From NCBI GenBank assembly GCA_964019135.1, contig OZ025248.1, positions 42,029,670-42,093,669 of the forward strand: a stretch of 64,000 nt of DNA. Reading direction: 5' to 3'. Origin of the DNA: Arenicola marina. Its lineage: Eukaryota; Annelida; Polychaeta; Arenicolidae. Below are positions 24,267 through 34,756 of this stretch, piece by piece. Within the stretch, counting starts at the first letter, position 1. Each line of letters starts with the position of its first letter. The notes below the pieces were generated by a model, which ran no database searches, was not told the origin of the DNA, and saw nothing but the letters and a program-made list of their open reading frames with translations. The position numbers and the translations under genes are program-made.

Positions 24267-25068
24267 TTGTTGGCATCCGTCCGTCTGCGAAAGACGATGG
24301 ATTTGCAGCTTTGTTTGGTTTAAGTTATACGATTCGTAACGCGACATTTATGCTTATGACTGAGTAAGCTTATCTGTGATCGACAGAACTTTCCGCAGTC
24401 ATCGCAACGGTGAAATGTCGATAGATCTTGGTTTGTGCTCGCTGGTGGACGCCTAGATTGGCGTTTCAAGTCCAGTTTCATAAACCATAGCGAGTCGTGG
24501 TGGGCCATTCCGTCACGCACGACACGTGCCCATCCCTTCTTTTGGGATGCCAGATCCTCCCAAGAATCTGGATCAATGCCGAAAGCCTTCATGTCCCGCT
24601 TACAAATATCCTTAAACCTAAGCTTTGGCCGTCCAGTTGGCCTTTTGCCGTCGACGAGTTCACCGTATAGCACATCCTTGGGAATGCGTTCATCTTGCAT
24701 ACGATGAACATTCCCAGGCCAACGTAGACGACTTTGCTTCACAAGAGCAAGAATGCTTGGTAGGTTGGCCCTGGCTAACACTTCAGCATTTGTGACCTTG
24801 CCTTGCCAAGATATGCCTAAAATGTTTCGCAGGCAATGAAAATGGAAGTTATTCAATTTACTTTCTTGGCTACAATACGTAGTCCATGTTTCACTGCCAT
24901 ACAGCAAGCTACTAAAAACGCACGCCTTGTAGATTAGCATTTTGGCGCGAATGGTAAGTTTTGAATTACGCCAAGCACGTTTGTTTAACCTACCAAACAT
25001 GGTGGCTGCCTTCCCAATTCAAGTATTTATTTCCTCGTCCAGGGATAGATTATCCGTGATGGTACTTA
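24267..25068 (-). mobile_element. 5'-truncated LINE with 12-bp target-site duplication
   Basis: The minus strand encodes the C-terminal third of ORF2 over 226 codons: ACVFSSLLYGSETW, NFHFHCLRNILGISW, RLRWPGNVHRMQ, GKRPTGRPKLRFKDICKRD, and a terminal finger CDDCGKFCRSQ..H..HKC. Translation upstream of the Met (TDNLSLDEEINT, stop, IGKAATMFG) shows the copy extends to about 25,068 with one internal stop. The direct repeat CCCATAATTGCA lies at 24,255-24,266 and 25,069-25,080, exactly flanking the copy, the hallmark of target-primed reverse transcription. The 3' UTR carries the same CATCGTCTTTCGCAGACGGA block (in sense) as two other copies in the window. Confidence 0.88.
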
Positions 25069-25315
25069 CCCATAATTGCACCTACATACATATTATATGA
25101 TATATCATCAGCATCTGTTTCTAGCTCTCAATCGTTTACCTTTATTTCATTTAAAGTGTGAAAGCGGCATATTATTATATCGGACTCTGTGAGCCGTGCA
25201 AACACATCTATTATCTATACAGTGCTGGTTGAATAAGCGTAGCTACGACCTGTTACGCATTCGAGGCGACCTTATATATCATGACAGGATACGTTCCACT
25301 TTCCTAATTATTGTA

Positions 25316-25574
25316 GGAGCTGGCGCGATCGCTAAGTGGGCTAGAGCGCTCGCATTGAGTGCTCTGGTCACCTGAGAGCATAACGGCGCGTGGATCGATG
25401 GTTCGAGCCCTGCTGTGGCCATGTCTGTGTGGTCGCAGGATAAAGATACCATGTCTTTCTTAAAGAGTAGGGGGGTTACCCCCGGAGACATGGCTTGACT
25501 CTCCCTTCCGTGTCCCATTGACGCGTTATGACCAAAAGTGGTTAAAGCGTCCTGAATAACCAACCAACCAACTA
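25316..25574 (+). mobile_element. tRNA-derived SINE, 259 bp, with 14-bp target-site duplication
   Basis: Starts with a tRNA-like head: A box within ATCGCTAAGTGGGCTAGAGC, B box GGTTCGAGCCC. It continues with a unique body and ends in an ACCAACCAACCAACTA tail. Flanking direct repeats TCCTAATTATTGTA (25,302-25,315) and TCCTAATTAGTGTA (25,575-25,588) match at 13 of 14 bases, so the ends are well defined. A related head lies at 15,385-15,460 on the minus strand. Confidence 0.88.
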
Positions 25575-25588
25575 TCCTAATTAGTGTA

Positions 25589-26136
25589 TCACCGAAAAAC
25601 GTTGATTAAGCCCATTGCAATTTAAAGCGTACATTGATGTTCGCAATAGGCTGGTTTATTTGTCTAGCTGACGTGTTTTTGAAAAGTAACCGTAAAACTG
25701 TGTCGAATTTTGAATTTTGAAACTTTTGATGTCGGAATTTGGATGCCAATGTCAGGTGTCGATTTGGCCAAAACAGCCATGTCGCGTGTCGCCATTTACC
25801 CCTTCCATATCACAAGTAGAGCTAATCCTATCATATATACGCCAGTTCTATATATAAAATAGGTAGGCCTACATTGTCATGCATGAACTAACAGACAGGT
25901 TACCTTATGCGAGAGCCACCAACATAATTTAGATGGCTCATTTGGTACCTTAATAGTATATCAAAGAACATCGTATATGGCATGGATATTTTAATACTCC
26001 AGTGTACAAAAACAGAATATTAAAAAACAGAATAATACAATAACAAAAACCGGTGATAGCTGAAATACGTCGTGCTGGATGCGTCGTTCATCCTGGGATG
26101 TGATGTTGTTGTGGAGAGCGTCGTCTAAATGCCGGT
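25589..26136. other. Intergenic, no supported gene
   Basis: AT-rich; nothing recognised. Confidence 0.5.
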
Positions 26137-26680
26137 ATTACATTATTATATTATATTTAGTTAAGATGGAGAGCGATATGACAAGTGATCATTATATATA
26201 TAATTCCTAATGAGCTAACATTAATGAGATCAACCACGCGTCTTTTTTTTCGCAAAGTAGCAAGAAACACTAATTATCATACATACGCAAATTAACTATA
26301 GCTATAACTCAACTATAACTATTACATTATTATATTATATTTAGTTAATGTGAAGAGCGATATGACAAGTGATCATTATATATATAATTCATAATGAGCT
26401 AACATATTAATTAGATCAACCACGCGTATTTTTTTTCGCAAAGTAGCAGGAAACACTAATTATCATACATACGCAAATTAACTATAACTATAACTAAACT
26501 ATAACTATTACATTATTATATTATATTTAGTTAATGTGAAGCGTGATATGACAAGTGGTCAATATTTATATAGTTCATAATGCGTTAACATTGATAACAT
26601 GAACAACGCGTATTATTTTTCGCAAAGTAGCAAGAAACAATTATTATCATACATACGCAAATTAACTATATTTGGGACAA
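26137..26680. repeat. AT-rich ~185-bp tandem triplication
   Basis: Copies start with ATTACATTATTATATTATAT at 26,137, 26,321 and 26,507 (offsets 184 and 186 bp). Each contains ATATGACAAGTG, a CACGCGT or AACGCGT box, TTTTTCGCAAAGTAGCA and ACATACGCAAATTAACTATA. The third copy is the most diverged. Confidence 0.85.
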
Positions 26681-27087
26681 CAGTGCAGTCACATTTGGTG
26701 GTATGTTTTCTGAGCTCATTGAAGTTATGCAGTTACGAATAAACTCAAACGAATAAAGTGACAGTTGTAAATAATTACAGAACAGACTTCATCTCAGACT
26801 CATAACTTGTTCAACTCTTCGAACGTGACATAGATAAAGAAGATTTACGTTATAGGCGATACAAGCTATATTAATAACACAAACACCAAATGACGTATTA
26901 CCTCAATATTATGCTCTTAAATGCGCAGATATCCAATCATATAAAACACGGACAAATGCTATACTTATTTATTTCATTTGAAGATATAGGGTTGTGTGGC
27001 TGAGGAAAGGAACTTGCTGTGCTTTATTTAATATTGCGCATCGTCGACCAACGTATCAAGAGAATGAATAACACTCTTGCCACTGAC
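26681..27087. other. Intergenic, no supported gene
   Basis: AT-rich, single-copy by eye. Confidence 0.5.
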
Positions 27088-28768
27088 CCGTCATCAGACA
27101 ATCAGGGCCTTCTAAGCCATCATCAGACAAGCAGGACATTCTAAGCCATCATCAGACAAGCAGGACCGTCTAAGCCATCATCAGACAAGCAGGACATTCT
27201 AAGCCGTCATCAGACAATCAGGGCCTTCTAAGCCATCATCAGACAAGCAGGACATTCTAAGCCGTCATCAGACAAGCAGGACCGTCTAAGCCGTCATCAG
27301 ACAAGCAGGACATTCTAAGCCATCATCAGACAAGCAGGACCGTCTAAGCCATCATCAGACAAGCAGGACATTCTAAGCCGTCATCAGACAATCAGGGCCT
27401 TCTAAGCCATCATCAGACAAGCAGGACATTCTAAGCCGTCATCAGACAAGCAGGACCGTCTAAGCCGTCATCAGACAAGCAGAACCTTCTAAGCCGTCAT
27501 CAGACAAGCAGGACCGTCTAAGCCGTCATCAGACAAGCAGGACATTCTAAGCCGTCATCAGACAAGCAGGACCGTCTAAGCCATCATCAGACAAGCAGGA
27601 CATTCTAAGCCGTCATCAGACAAGCAGGACATTCTAAGCCGTCATCAGACAATCAGGGCCTTCTAAGCCATCATCAGACAAGCAGGACATTCTAAGCCGT
27701 CATCAGACAAGCAGGACCGTCTAAGCCGTCATCAGACAAGCAGAACCTTCTAAGCCGTCATCAGACAAGCAGGACCGTCTAAGCCGTCATCAGACAAGCA
27801 GGACATTCTAAGCCGTCATCAGACAAGCAGGACCGTCTAAGCCGTCATCAGACAAGCAGAACCTTCTAAGCCGTCATCAGACAAGCAGGACCGTCTAAGC
27901 CGTCATCAGACAAGCAGAACCTTCTAAGCCGTCCTCAGACAAGCAGGACCGTCTAAGCCGTCATCAGACAAGCAGGACCTTCTAAGCCGTCATCAGACAA
28001 GCAGAACCTTCTAAGCCGTCATCAGACAAGCAGGACGTTCTAAGCCGTCATCAGACAAGCAGGACCTTCTAAGCCGTCATCAGACAAGCAGAACCTTCTA
28101 AGCCGTCATCAGACAAGCAGAACCTTCTAAGCCGTCATCAGACAAGCAGGACCTTCTAAGCCGTCATCAGACAAGCAGAACCTTCTAAGCCGTCATCAGA
28201 CAAGCAGGACATTCTAAGCCGTCATCAGACAAGCAGGACCGTCTAAGCCGTCATCAGACAAGCAGAACCTTCTAAGCCGTCATCAGACAAGCAGGACCGT
28301 CTAAGCCGTCATCAGACAAGCAGGACATTCTAAGCCGTCATCAGACAAGCAGGACCGTCTAAGCCGTCATCAGACAAGCAGAACCTTCTAAGCCGTCATC
28401 AGACAAGCAGGACCGTCTAAGCCGTCATCAGACAAGCAGAACCTTCTAAGCCGTCCTCAGACAAGCAGGACCGTCTAAGCCGTCATCAGACAAGCAGGAC
28501 CTTCTAAGCCGTCATCAGACAAGCAGAACCTTCTAAGCCGTCATCAGACAAGCAGGACCTTCTAAGCCGTCATCAGACAAGCAGAACCTTCTAAGCCGTC
28601 ATCAGACAAGCAGGACCGTCTAAGCCGTCATCAGACAAGCAGGACCGTCTAAGCCGTCATCAGACAAGCAGGACCTTCTAAGCCGTCATCAGACAAGCAG
28701 GACCGTCTAAGCCGTCATCGGACAAGCAGGACCTTCTAAGCCGTCATCAGACAAGCAGGATCTTCTGT
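27088..28768. repeat. 29-bp minisatellite array, about 58 units
   Basis: Unit GCCGTCATCAGACAAGCAGG plus ACCTTCTAA, with variable positions (GGACCGT, GGACATT, GAACCTT, AATCAGGGCC). The AATCAGGGCC variant recurs at intervals of 116, 174 and 261 bp (4, 6 and 9 units), showing higher-order duplication. No variable spacers between units, so not a CRISPR-type array. Ends about 110 bp from the stop codon of the second receptor gene. Confidence 0.95.
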
Positions 28769-28879
28769 GGCGCTCAAACCTCGCATTAACTGAGCTAAAT
28801 ATAAAGCCGTCAAAAAACCACTGTGACCGTATGACGATACGTTTGACTGCGTGAGCTGGGACGATTTTTTCGGAACATG

Positions 28880-30280
28880 TTACCAGGATTTGCTACTAGA
28901 AGCCGATCTGGGACAGATCCTGGCGAGACAGGGCATGGCCTGACAGAGGGACACCCTCAGGGGCCGGTTGTAGTAGAGGTGAATGATGGGGTTTATATAA
29001 CAGGACACGACGATGAACTGGATGCTCCAGCGGTATGGGATGGTGACGGCGGGACCGGCCAGGCCAGACTCCACGACGTCGTTGGCCAACCCGCTGGAGC
29101 GAACGCCGAAGACGGTGATGACAGCCGGCAGCGTGGTCACCCAGAAGCTGGCAGTGGTACAGAGGAGCAGCTTGATGGCTGTCCACAGCGTGATGGACGT
29201 ACTCACCGTGTCGGCGGCGGCCGCAGTGGACTTCTGCGATGGATTACTGACCACCTGGCCCATCGGGACCGTCGCTATAGCCACCCCCTGGGGTGTTTGC
29301 CGCTTCAAGGCCTCAGCTTGTGGGGCTCCAACTGTGTGACAGGGTCCTTCTATCTGGACGTGCCAGATACCGGTTCCAGGGACATGATTAGTCTCTCTGT
29401 CACCGATTGGAAACGGGCTACCACGCCCTGTCACCGCCCCGACCGGCTGATCGGCGGTAGGCCAAGCTTCCTCTACGGCTGATCCAGCACGGTTGACGAC
29501 ATCCAGATGGGTGCTGGGGCCTCCTGAAGGCTCCGCCGCTTCGTCTACCCGATCGGCATTGCGGTGCGACCGTCCCACCACCGCTTGTTGGTCGGCGATG
29601 GAACGTTTGTGTTTTAGCAGCAGCCGAACGAGAAGCGTAATGCAGATACCGTTAGCCAGAATATTGGGGAAGGAGAACGCCAGAACATTGACCAAATCGT
29701 AATAGGGTACCGTAGAATAGCATAACAAGAGCGGGACGGACAACTTGTCATTGCTCTGCGACAAGAAGTACGCGGCATATGTAAAACTGATAATATACGC
29801 CACGAGGTGAACCAGCATGAGACGCGTCACGGTGACGTATCTCTGGTAGAGCATCGGTCTCCAGAAGAAGAGCGTCCTCTCCACGGACAACAGGGCCACG
29901 CCGTAACTCTGGTAGGACAGGAAGGAGACACGAGCGGCTCGTGTGATCGTGCAGCCCGTGCGGCTCAGGGGCTGGCCGTCGTGGTGAATCGCGGAGAGAA
30001 TCTCCGGAACGAAGAACAGTGACTGTAGGACATCATCGATGGAGAGCAAGACGAGCGTGGCGTAGAAGGGAGTGAAGAAGTCAGGCCGCCTGATGATGGA
30101 GAAGAGGAGGAAGGCGTTGAGGACCAGGGCCACCACCAGAAAGCTCCAGAGATAGGTCTCCGTCACGACTCGCTCCAGCAGACTGCTGAACAGGGGGGCA
30201 GGACCCAACTCCGTTGCCGTGGACATGCCGTCGGCCGTGGTTGGGGCCGTATGGGAATGTGCATTCAGCGTCTCCGTCAT
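28880..30280 (-). CDS. Class A (rhodopsin-like) orphan G-protein-coupled receptor, 466 aa
   Basis: Single-exon paralogue of the receptor at 18,275-19,732. I start at the ATG at 30,280 (CACCATGACG, good context); the frame extends seven codons further only through a GTG. Landmarks: TM1 about 42-65 with N55; TM2 with D83; disulfide pair C110 and C187; VER (133-135) ending TM3 followed by FWRPMLYQRY; P205 in TM5; RLLLKHKRSIA leading into a third intracellular loop of about 150 residues, low complexity; FWVTTLP in TM6; NPIIHLYYNRPLR (from 430) ending TM7; tail with cysteines (possible palmitoylation) and a serine cluster. The FW.TTLP and NPIIH.Y signatures are shared with the paralogue, defining a local subfamily. 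Loop sequences are unrelated by eye, so they evolve fast. Ligand unknown; a plasma-membrane chemosensory role is an inference from single-exon structure and duplication. Confidence 0.9.
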   Translation of the reverse strand: MTETLNAHSHTAPTTADGMSTATELGPAPLFSSLLERVVTETYLWSFLVVALVLNAFLLFSIIRRPDFFTPFYATLVLLSIDDVLQSLFFVPEILSAIHHDGQPLSRTGCTITRAARVSFLSYQSYGVALLSVERTLFFWRPMLYQRYVTVTRLMLVHLVAYIISFTYAAYFLSQSNDKLSVPLLLCYSTVPYYDLVNVLAFSFPNILANGICITLLVRLLLKHKRSIADQQAVVGRSHRNADRVDEAAEPSGGPSTHLDVVNRAGSAVEEAWPTADQPVGAVTGRGSPFPIGDRETNHVPGTGIWHVQIEGPCHTVGAPQAEALKRQTPQGVAIATVPMGQVVSNPSQKSTAAAADTVSTSITLWTAIKLLLCTTASFWVTTLPAVITVFGVRSSGLANDVVESGLAGPAVTIPYRWSIQFIVVSCYINPIIHLYYNRPLRVSLCQAMPCLARICPRSASSSKSW

Positions 30281-30837
30281 GGTGCATGCACACTTGGTCA
30301 CGTAAAACCTTCAGTCAGTAGTCAACCTGAAAAAAATTAATATAATTCCAGTTGTGTCGTCTCAGATCGTAATCATTAGCCATACATATAAAGATCACAG
30401 ATCAGGTTGTATACACGTGACAGCTTTGTTTAAATGTGAACACTCTGTAATGCTTCGATTATGATGATATTTCATTTTGAATCAAAACATGAACAAAAAG
30501 GTATATGTCATGGTAAAATGAATGAGAAAACAACATATATAAAGACAATTTAGGGTAGGTGGGGTATGTGGTTAATGTTGGATCGAGCCACCGCATATGG
30601 GCGCGAGGGGCCTCGGCGTGCCGGGGGCGACTCTTAACTTGCTTCCTGCCTGTCAATTGGAGCTAACTGAGCGGCGAAAGCTTAAAGTGTTGGTTCCACG
30701 TTATTTTTTGGTTGAAAGTTAACCTGTCTATTGAATAGCCAATTAAAATGACAAATTACAGTATTTACTTCATGAAATAACTAAAAACGTATTTATTAAA
30801 GTAGCAAACTAAGGATGAAACCAGAAAGTGTAATGTA
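30281..30837. other. Intergenic, presumed promoter side of the second receptor
   Basis: No gene or repeat recognised; contains the upstream region of the minus-strand receptor. Confidence 0.45.
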
Positions 30838-31024
30838 ACAAGTTATATTACACTGTGTATAACAAATTATATTACACTGTTTATAACAAATTATATTACA
30901 CTGCTTATAACAAATTATATTACACTGTTTATAACAAATTATATTACACTGTTTATAACAAATTATATTACACTGTTTATAACAAATTATATTACACTCT
31001 TTATAAACAGTTATATTACACTCT
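30838..31024. repeat. 24-bp AT-rich tandem array, about 8 units
   Basis: Unit ACAAATTATATTACACTGTT plus TATA, nearly perfect, with the last two copies (ACTCTTTATAAACAG) diverged. Confidence 0.9.
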
Positions 31025-31295
31025 TTGTCCGGCCTGCTTATTTCTAAGAGCTGTGTCCAGGGTCGCTAGTGAAAACGTGCGACAAGGGGGGCGGGGGGCG
31101 GTGCTCGAAGAACCCGACTTTTAGGTATATGTTCGAATTCCCAGGAGGGTGCAACCCCCCTAACCCCCCTCTAGATCCGCCCCTGCACTGGGCCGCAACG
31201 AGTGTTATTATCATCAGCATAATTGTAGGTCACCTGGTCACTTTGTAAGATAAGGCAATTCACTCCGTTGCACTCTCCGTCCTCTGCTACCTTAT
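31025..31295. other. Intergenic; contains a possible solo MITE end
   Basis: CTAGATCCGCCCCTGCACTG (31,172-31,191) resembles the right end of the GGCGGATCCAG elements at 33,840 and 34,235, but no left end was found. Confidence 0.35.
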
Positions 31296-31649
31296 AGCAG
31301 TCTACTTACATGCGCCATCTTAGATCTTTTACATTTTAGAATCAAGACTAAAAGAATCTCAAAATTATGATGCATATGTTTTATATCTCTTTGAACAATT
31401 TCAACATAAAACTGCGCGGTTTATATTGCGCGCGGACGTCCTAGCGAGCCGCGGTCGACATCACACAGAATACCGAACAGCCAACAGGCGCGCAGAGAAA
31501 TAAAGCCGGCCAACTACTTCTGCTCCGGAGAAAAAATTTGCTTCTCTCCGGATAGCCCACAGGCTTTCAGGAATTAAATTCCAGACAGAATATACTAATT
31601 TGACGTGGAGAAAAGGTTGGTAGTACAACAAATTACAGAATATATTACT
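31296..31649 (-). mobile_element. Second copy of the TTAA-flanked MITE, inverted
   Basis: Reverse complement of 11,504-11,875 with point changes and small gaps. The right flank is TTAA (31,650-31,653); the left flank is TTAT (31,292-31,295). Ends AGCAGTCT and ATATTACT are diverged forms of AGCAATAT/ATATTGCT. GCGCCATCTT is conserved (31,312-31,321). Confidence 0.68.
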
Positions 31650-32012
31650 TTAAGGCTTGCATCCATTCACCAACACTCTTTATTGATTACTTCAAAAGTT
31701 CATTTTCAATTTGTAGAAAATAATCTGGTTAAAACATAGGACCAGCCCATGAGCATGACACCCAATGACTTGAATAGCGTGTAAAAAACGTTTTTTCTTA
31801 GGAATCTTCAACGAAACGGATTTGTACGCATGATACACGCGTCCCATTATAAAGCCAGGGTCTATAGGTAATTCTCTGGGTTCCTTAAATACATTAAAGT
31901 TATTAATACAGATATTTCGCGCGATTAAAAAAGCATGATATAGACGGGAAACAACTGTTGGAATAGCTTTATGTTATGTTTTTGGCACTTACACTTAGTG
32001 TGCATCACCTCG
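31650..32012. other. Intergenic, no supported gene
   Basis: Nothing recognised. Confidence 0.45.
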
Positions 32013-32131
32013 CGATCGACCATCACGTGATCGCCCATCAAGTGATCGCCCATCAAGTGATCGCCCATCAAGTGATCGCCCATCAAGTGATCGCCCATCA
32101 AGTGATCGCCCATCAAGTGATCGCCCATTCA
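32013..32131. repeat. 15-bp tandem array, about 8 units
   Basis: Near-perfect copies of GATCGCCCATCAAGT; the first unit is GATCGACCATCACGT. The short frames through it on both strands are artefacts. Confidence 0.93.
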
Positions 32132-33182
32132 TCAGCTTCTGATGACAAATGCATGCATTGGACGTACCGATATAAATGTCATGCTAAGAATTGCACAAAA
32201 CTAATTAGTGGTACCGGTTAAAATCGTACCTCTGCAATGAAGGAGCACAGGCAAAACTGGCTGTCGTAAGGACCTGGGCAATGAATACGATCGTATTTAA
32301 AAACTCCACCATGGTGTGCCATATAAAATAAAGAAGAGGGCGTTATCTTAAACAACAACAACATATTTGACACGGACAGCGACGACAACCTACTCTCAAT
32401 AGGGCCTGCAATTTGATGCGAGGGTATCAAAGAGAGCTCCATTTTGAAATCCAAAATGGTCGACCCAAACTACAGATTTCAACGTATAAAAAGATATATA
32501 CTGGAAACTTTATGGTATATAAGAATGTGCATATGGTTTGGTCCAGTCTTTGGCACCGGTGAAGCCCTCTGGCTATTGGTCTCATGGCGTTAGGTACGCT
32601 TGCTCTGTAAACTCATATGTTAAACTTTAACCATGTTATTCCACAGACAACGACAGCCACTCCAGCCTGGCTTGAACATGCTGCGGTTAAATGTCTATAT
32701 GTCACATCCCTTGAAGCTTCTCACCAGTTTAATGTTAATAAGTATAGCAACATAGATAGTTACCTAAATTATTTGTGCGTCAAATGAAGCGCTTTGCATT
32801 GGTGAGGTTTCAGAACTACTGCCACCGGTGGTCCTGCTATGCTTTCTATCCTGATTCTCCATAATCAGTTTGTACATCTGTCATGTAAGTTGGCCAAAAC
32901 TTACATCAAAACGAGTTTGATCTGCGAGATGACAGACCCAACCGTTGCCATATCTCCTGTACAACCCCCAGGGAAAGGGTGTTCTTCTGTATTTTGGCTT
33001 TCAAAGGATTGTGATGCTAAGATAGAATCGCGTGGTAACTGAGTTTGCCTGTCGGCATTGCCCACACATATGTATCTAGTGGCAGGTGGGGGGGGGGGGC
33101 ACAGTGGGCACGTTTGAAGATCTTTGAAAATAGGAAAAAAAAACTGCACGGGGGGGGGGGTGCACAGTCACTAGTGTTTCTT
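32132..33182. other. Intergenic, no supported gene
   Basis: About 1 kb with no recognisable frame. Two poly-G runs (near 33,089 and 33,151) lie at its end. Confidence 0.45.
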
Positions 33183-33310
33183 CTGCACACGCTCACCAGT
33201 ACCCCCTGCCGCTCACCAGTACCCCCTGCCGCTCACCAGTACCCCTGCCGCTCACCAGTACCCCCTGCCGCTCACCAGTACCCCCTGCCGCTCACCATTA
33301 CCCCCTGACG
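33183..33310. repeat. 20-bp tandem array, 6 units
   Basis: GCTCACCAGTACCCCCTGCC repeated; one copy is a base shorter and the last is diverged (ACCATTACCCCCTGACG). Confidence 0.9.
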
Positions 33311-33839
33311 GTCGTAAGTTTTTTAGATTAGATCCGCGCCTGGATAGTACCTCAACAGCAATTCCTCAGGTCGCAAGTGTCTCTCTGGATCCGCGCCTGG
33401 ATAGTACTTAAATAAACGATGCCCCTCCTCCTTTCTTAAATTTCTGGATCAGCCACTGACTTTAATTGCACTAATATGAAGATCGGCTTCTTTTTCTGCC
33501 TAGTTTTCATACGTATATACTTATGCGGTAAACGTCATATGTTGGCTATATATTAGCTGGCAATTAAATGTCATATTTGTCACTGAAGGCACCAAAGGGT
33601 CCTATATATAGGATATACAGATATATAACGAATTATATATGAAATTATACTCAAAAGGTCGTGTACGTGAGAGTATTACAACTAGCATCACGTATTCTTG
33701 TTGAAAATAACATGCATTGTAGTTTACGGTGGCGGATCCAAGAGAGAGGTCCTGGTGGTTCGGACATACCACGCCATCCAATCTACCACCCCAGTACAGA
33801 ACGTGGATGCTGATGTTTCGGGCCGCTCTTGTTAGAACG
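33311..33839. other. Intergenic with fragments of GGATCCGC-ended elements
   Basis: GATCCGCGCCTGGATAGTAC occurs twice (near 33,331 and 33,390), CTGGATCAGCCACTG at about 33,444 and GGTGGCGGATCC near 33,729. These are diverged ends of the same short-element group, not delimitable as complete copies. Confidence 0.4.
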
Positions 33840-33974
33840 CATGGGCGGATCCAGGGGGGAGGGGGGTGACCCGGCCCAGGCCCCCCCTTTTATGGCCGAA
33901 ATTTATACCATTTAGCATAATTATATGTAAACCGAAACCGGCCCCCCTATCCAGATTTTCTGGATCCGCCCCTG
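33840..33974. mobile_element. 135-bp non-autonomous element, 5-bp target-site duplication GAACG
   Basis: Inverted ends CATGGGCGGATCCAG and CTGGATCCGCCCCTG, flanked on both sides by GAACG (33,835-33,839 and 33,975-33,979). Interior AT-rich with C- and G-rich shoulders; no coding capacity. A CAGnGGCG start and 5-bp duplication would suit an hAT-related (hAT5-like) group; that assignment is inference. Confidence 0.6.
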
Positions 33975-34056
33975 GAACGTCCCGGCTCCCTTAACGTGAG
34001 CCTCTATCAGAGAGCTCTTTCTTTCCTCGATCGACGACTCTCCGTTCTTCGCAAGA

Positions 34057-34192
34057 CTTTGACATCGCAAGATTTGAGATCGCATGAAGTTGAGATCGCA
34101 TGAAGTTGAGATCGCATGAAGTTGAGATCGCTGGGATCTGAGATCGCAAATTTTTGGTATCGCAAGAGTTTGAGATCGCAAGATTTTAATAG
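34057..34192. repeat. Degenerate 16-18 bp array around GATCGCA
   Basis: About eight units of GAGATCGCATGAAGTT and relatives (GAGATCGCAAGATTT). Confidence 0.85.
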
Positions 34193-34234
34193 TTCGAATT
34201 TGACCTGACGGAATGCCAGCTGTGCGACACCGCA

Positions 34235-34390
34235 CAGTGGCGGATCCAGTGGAGGGGGGGGGGGGCGCCGGGGACGAGCTAAGCACTGTTAAAGTCGCAA
34301 AATTTAGTTTTGTATGTGAAATATTCTCACACGGGGTCTGGCGCCCCCACCCCCCCCCCCTCCCTTCGCAAATTCCTGGGTCCGCCACTG
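34235..34390. mobile_element. 156-bp non-autonomous element, relative of 33,840-33,974
   Basis: Inverted ends CAGTGGCGGATCCAG and CTGGGTCCGCCACTG. The flanking 5-mers CCGCA and CCACA agree at four of five positions, consistent with the same 5-bp target rule. Poly-G (34,254) and poly-C (34,350) tracts lie just inside the ends. Confidence 0.58.
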
Positions 34391-34483
34391 CCACAGTGTC
34401 AAAGGAACTCGTCTGAGCAACTAATTAAGTTTGAAGCTAAATCCTGTGCCTTGCTTTGGCGTTCCCCATGGTTTTCACTTAAC

Positions 34484-34650
34484 AGGAGGACCAATGGCCA
34501 TGGTGACGTCATCACCAGGAGGGCTCATTGAGACTCATTTTACAACTCCACATCGACCATGTCCGCTAGTTGTTCCAATAAACAATAACATGAACTTTCT
34601 AGTTGTTATAGTGTTATTAAGCTCCTTAAGTGGACATTTGTTCCGATTAT
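34484..34650. repeat. Shuffled copy of segments found at 35,447-36,015
   Basis: Three blocks recur in a different order: GAGGACCAATGGCCATGG..TCACCAGGAG (also from 35,802), GGCTCATTGAGACTCATTTT..CGACCAT (also from about 35,974) and TGTTATTAAGCTCCTTAAGT (also from about 35,447). The first two are adjacent here but separated by about 130 bp in the other copy; the junction lies at a shared GAG. Confidence 0.7.
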
Positions 34651-34756
34651 ATTGATGCGTGTTTCCCTATTTTTCTTTTCAGAAGACAGATAAACTATAT
34701 TGACTAGATATATGTGATCGGTTTAAACTCTAGTACTGGTATTAGTAAAATAACAT

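Noticed and set aside
27088-28768. CRISPR-like regular repeats
   Set aside because: Units abut without unique spacers, and the context is animal DNA.
28877-29482. 201-codon plus-strand frame over the second receptor
   Set aside because: Antisense shadow of the receptor gene; the minus frame has clear seven-transmembrane motifs.
30855-31124. Tyr-rich repeat protein (YNKLYYT)
   Set aside because: Translation of the 24-bp AT-rich array.
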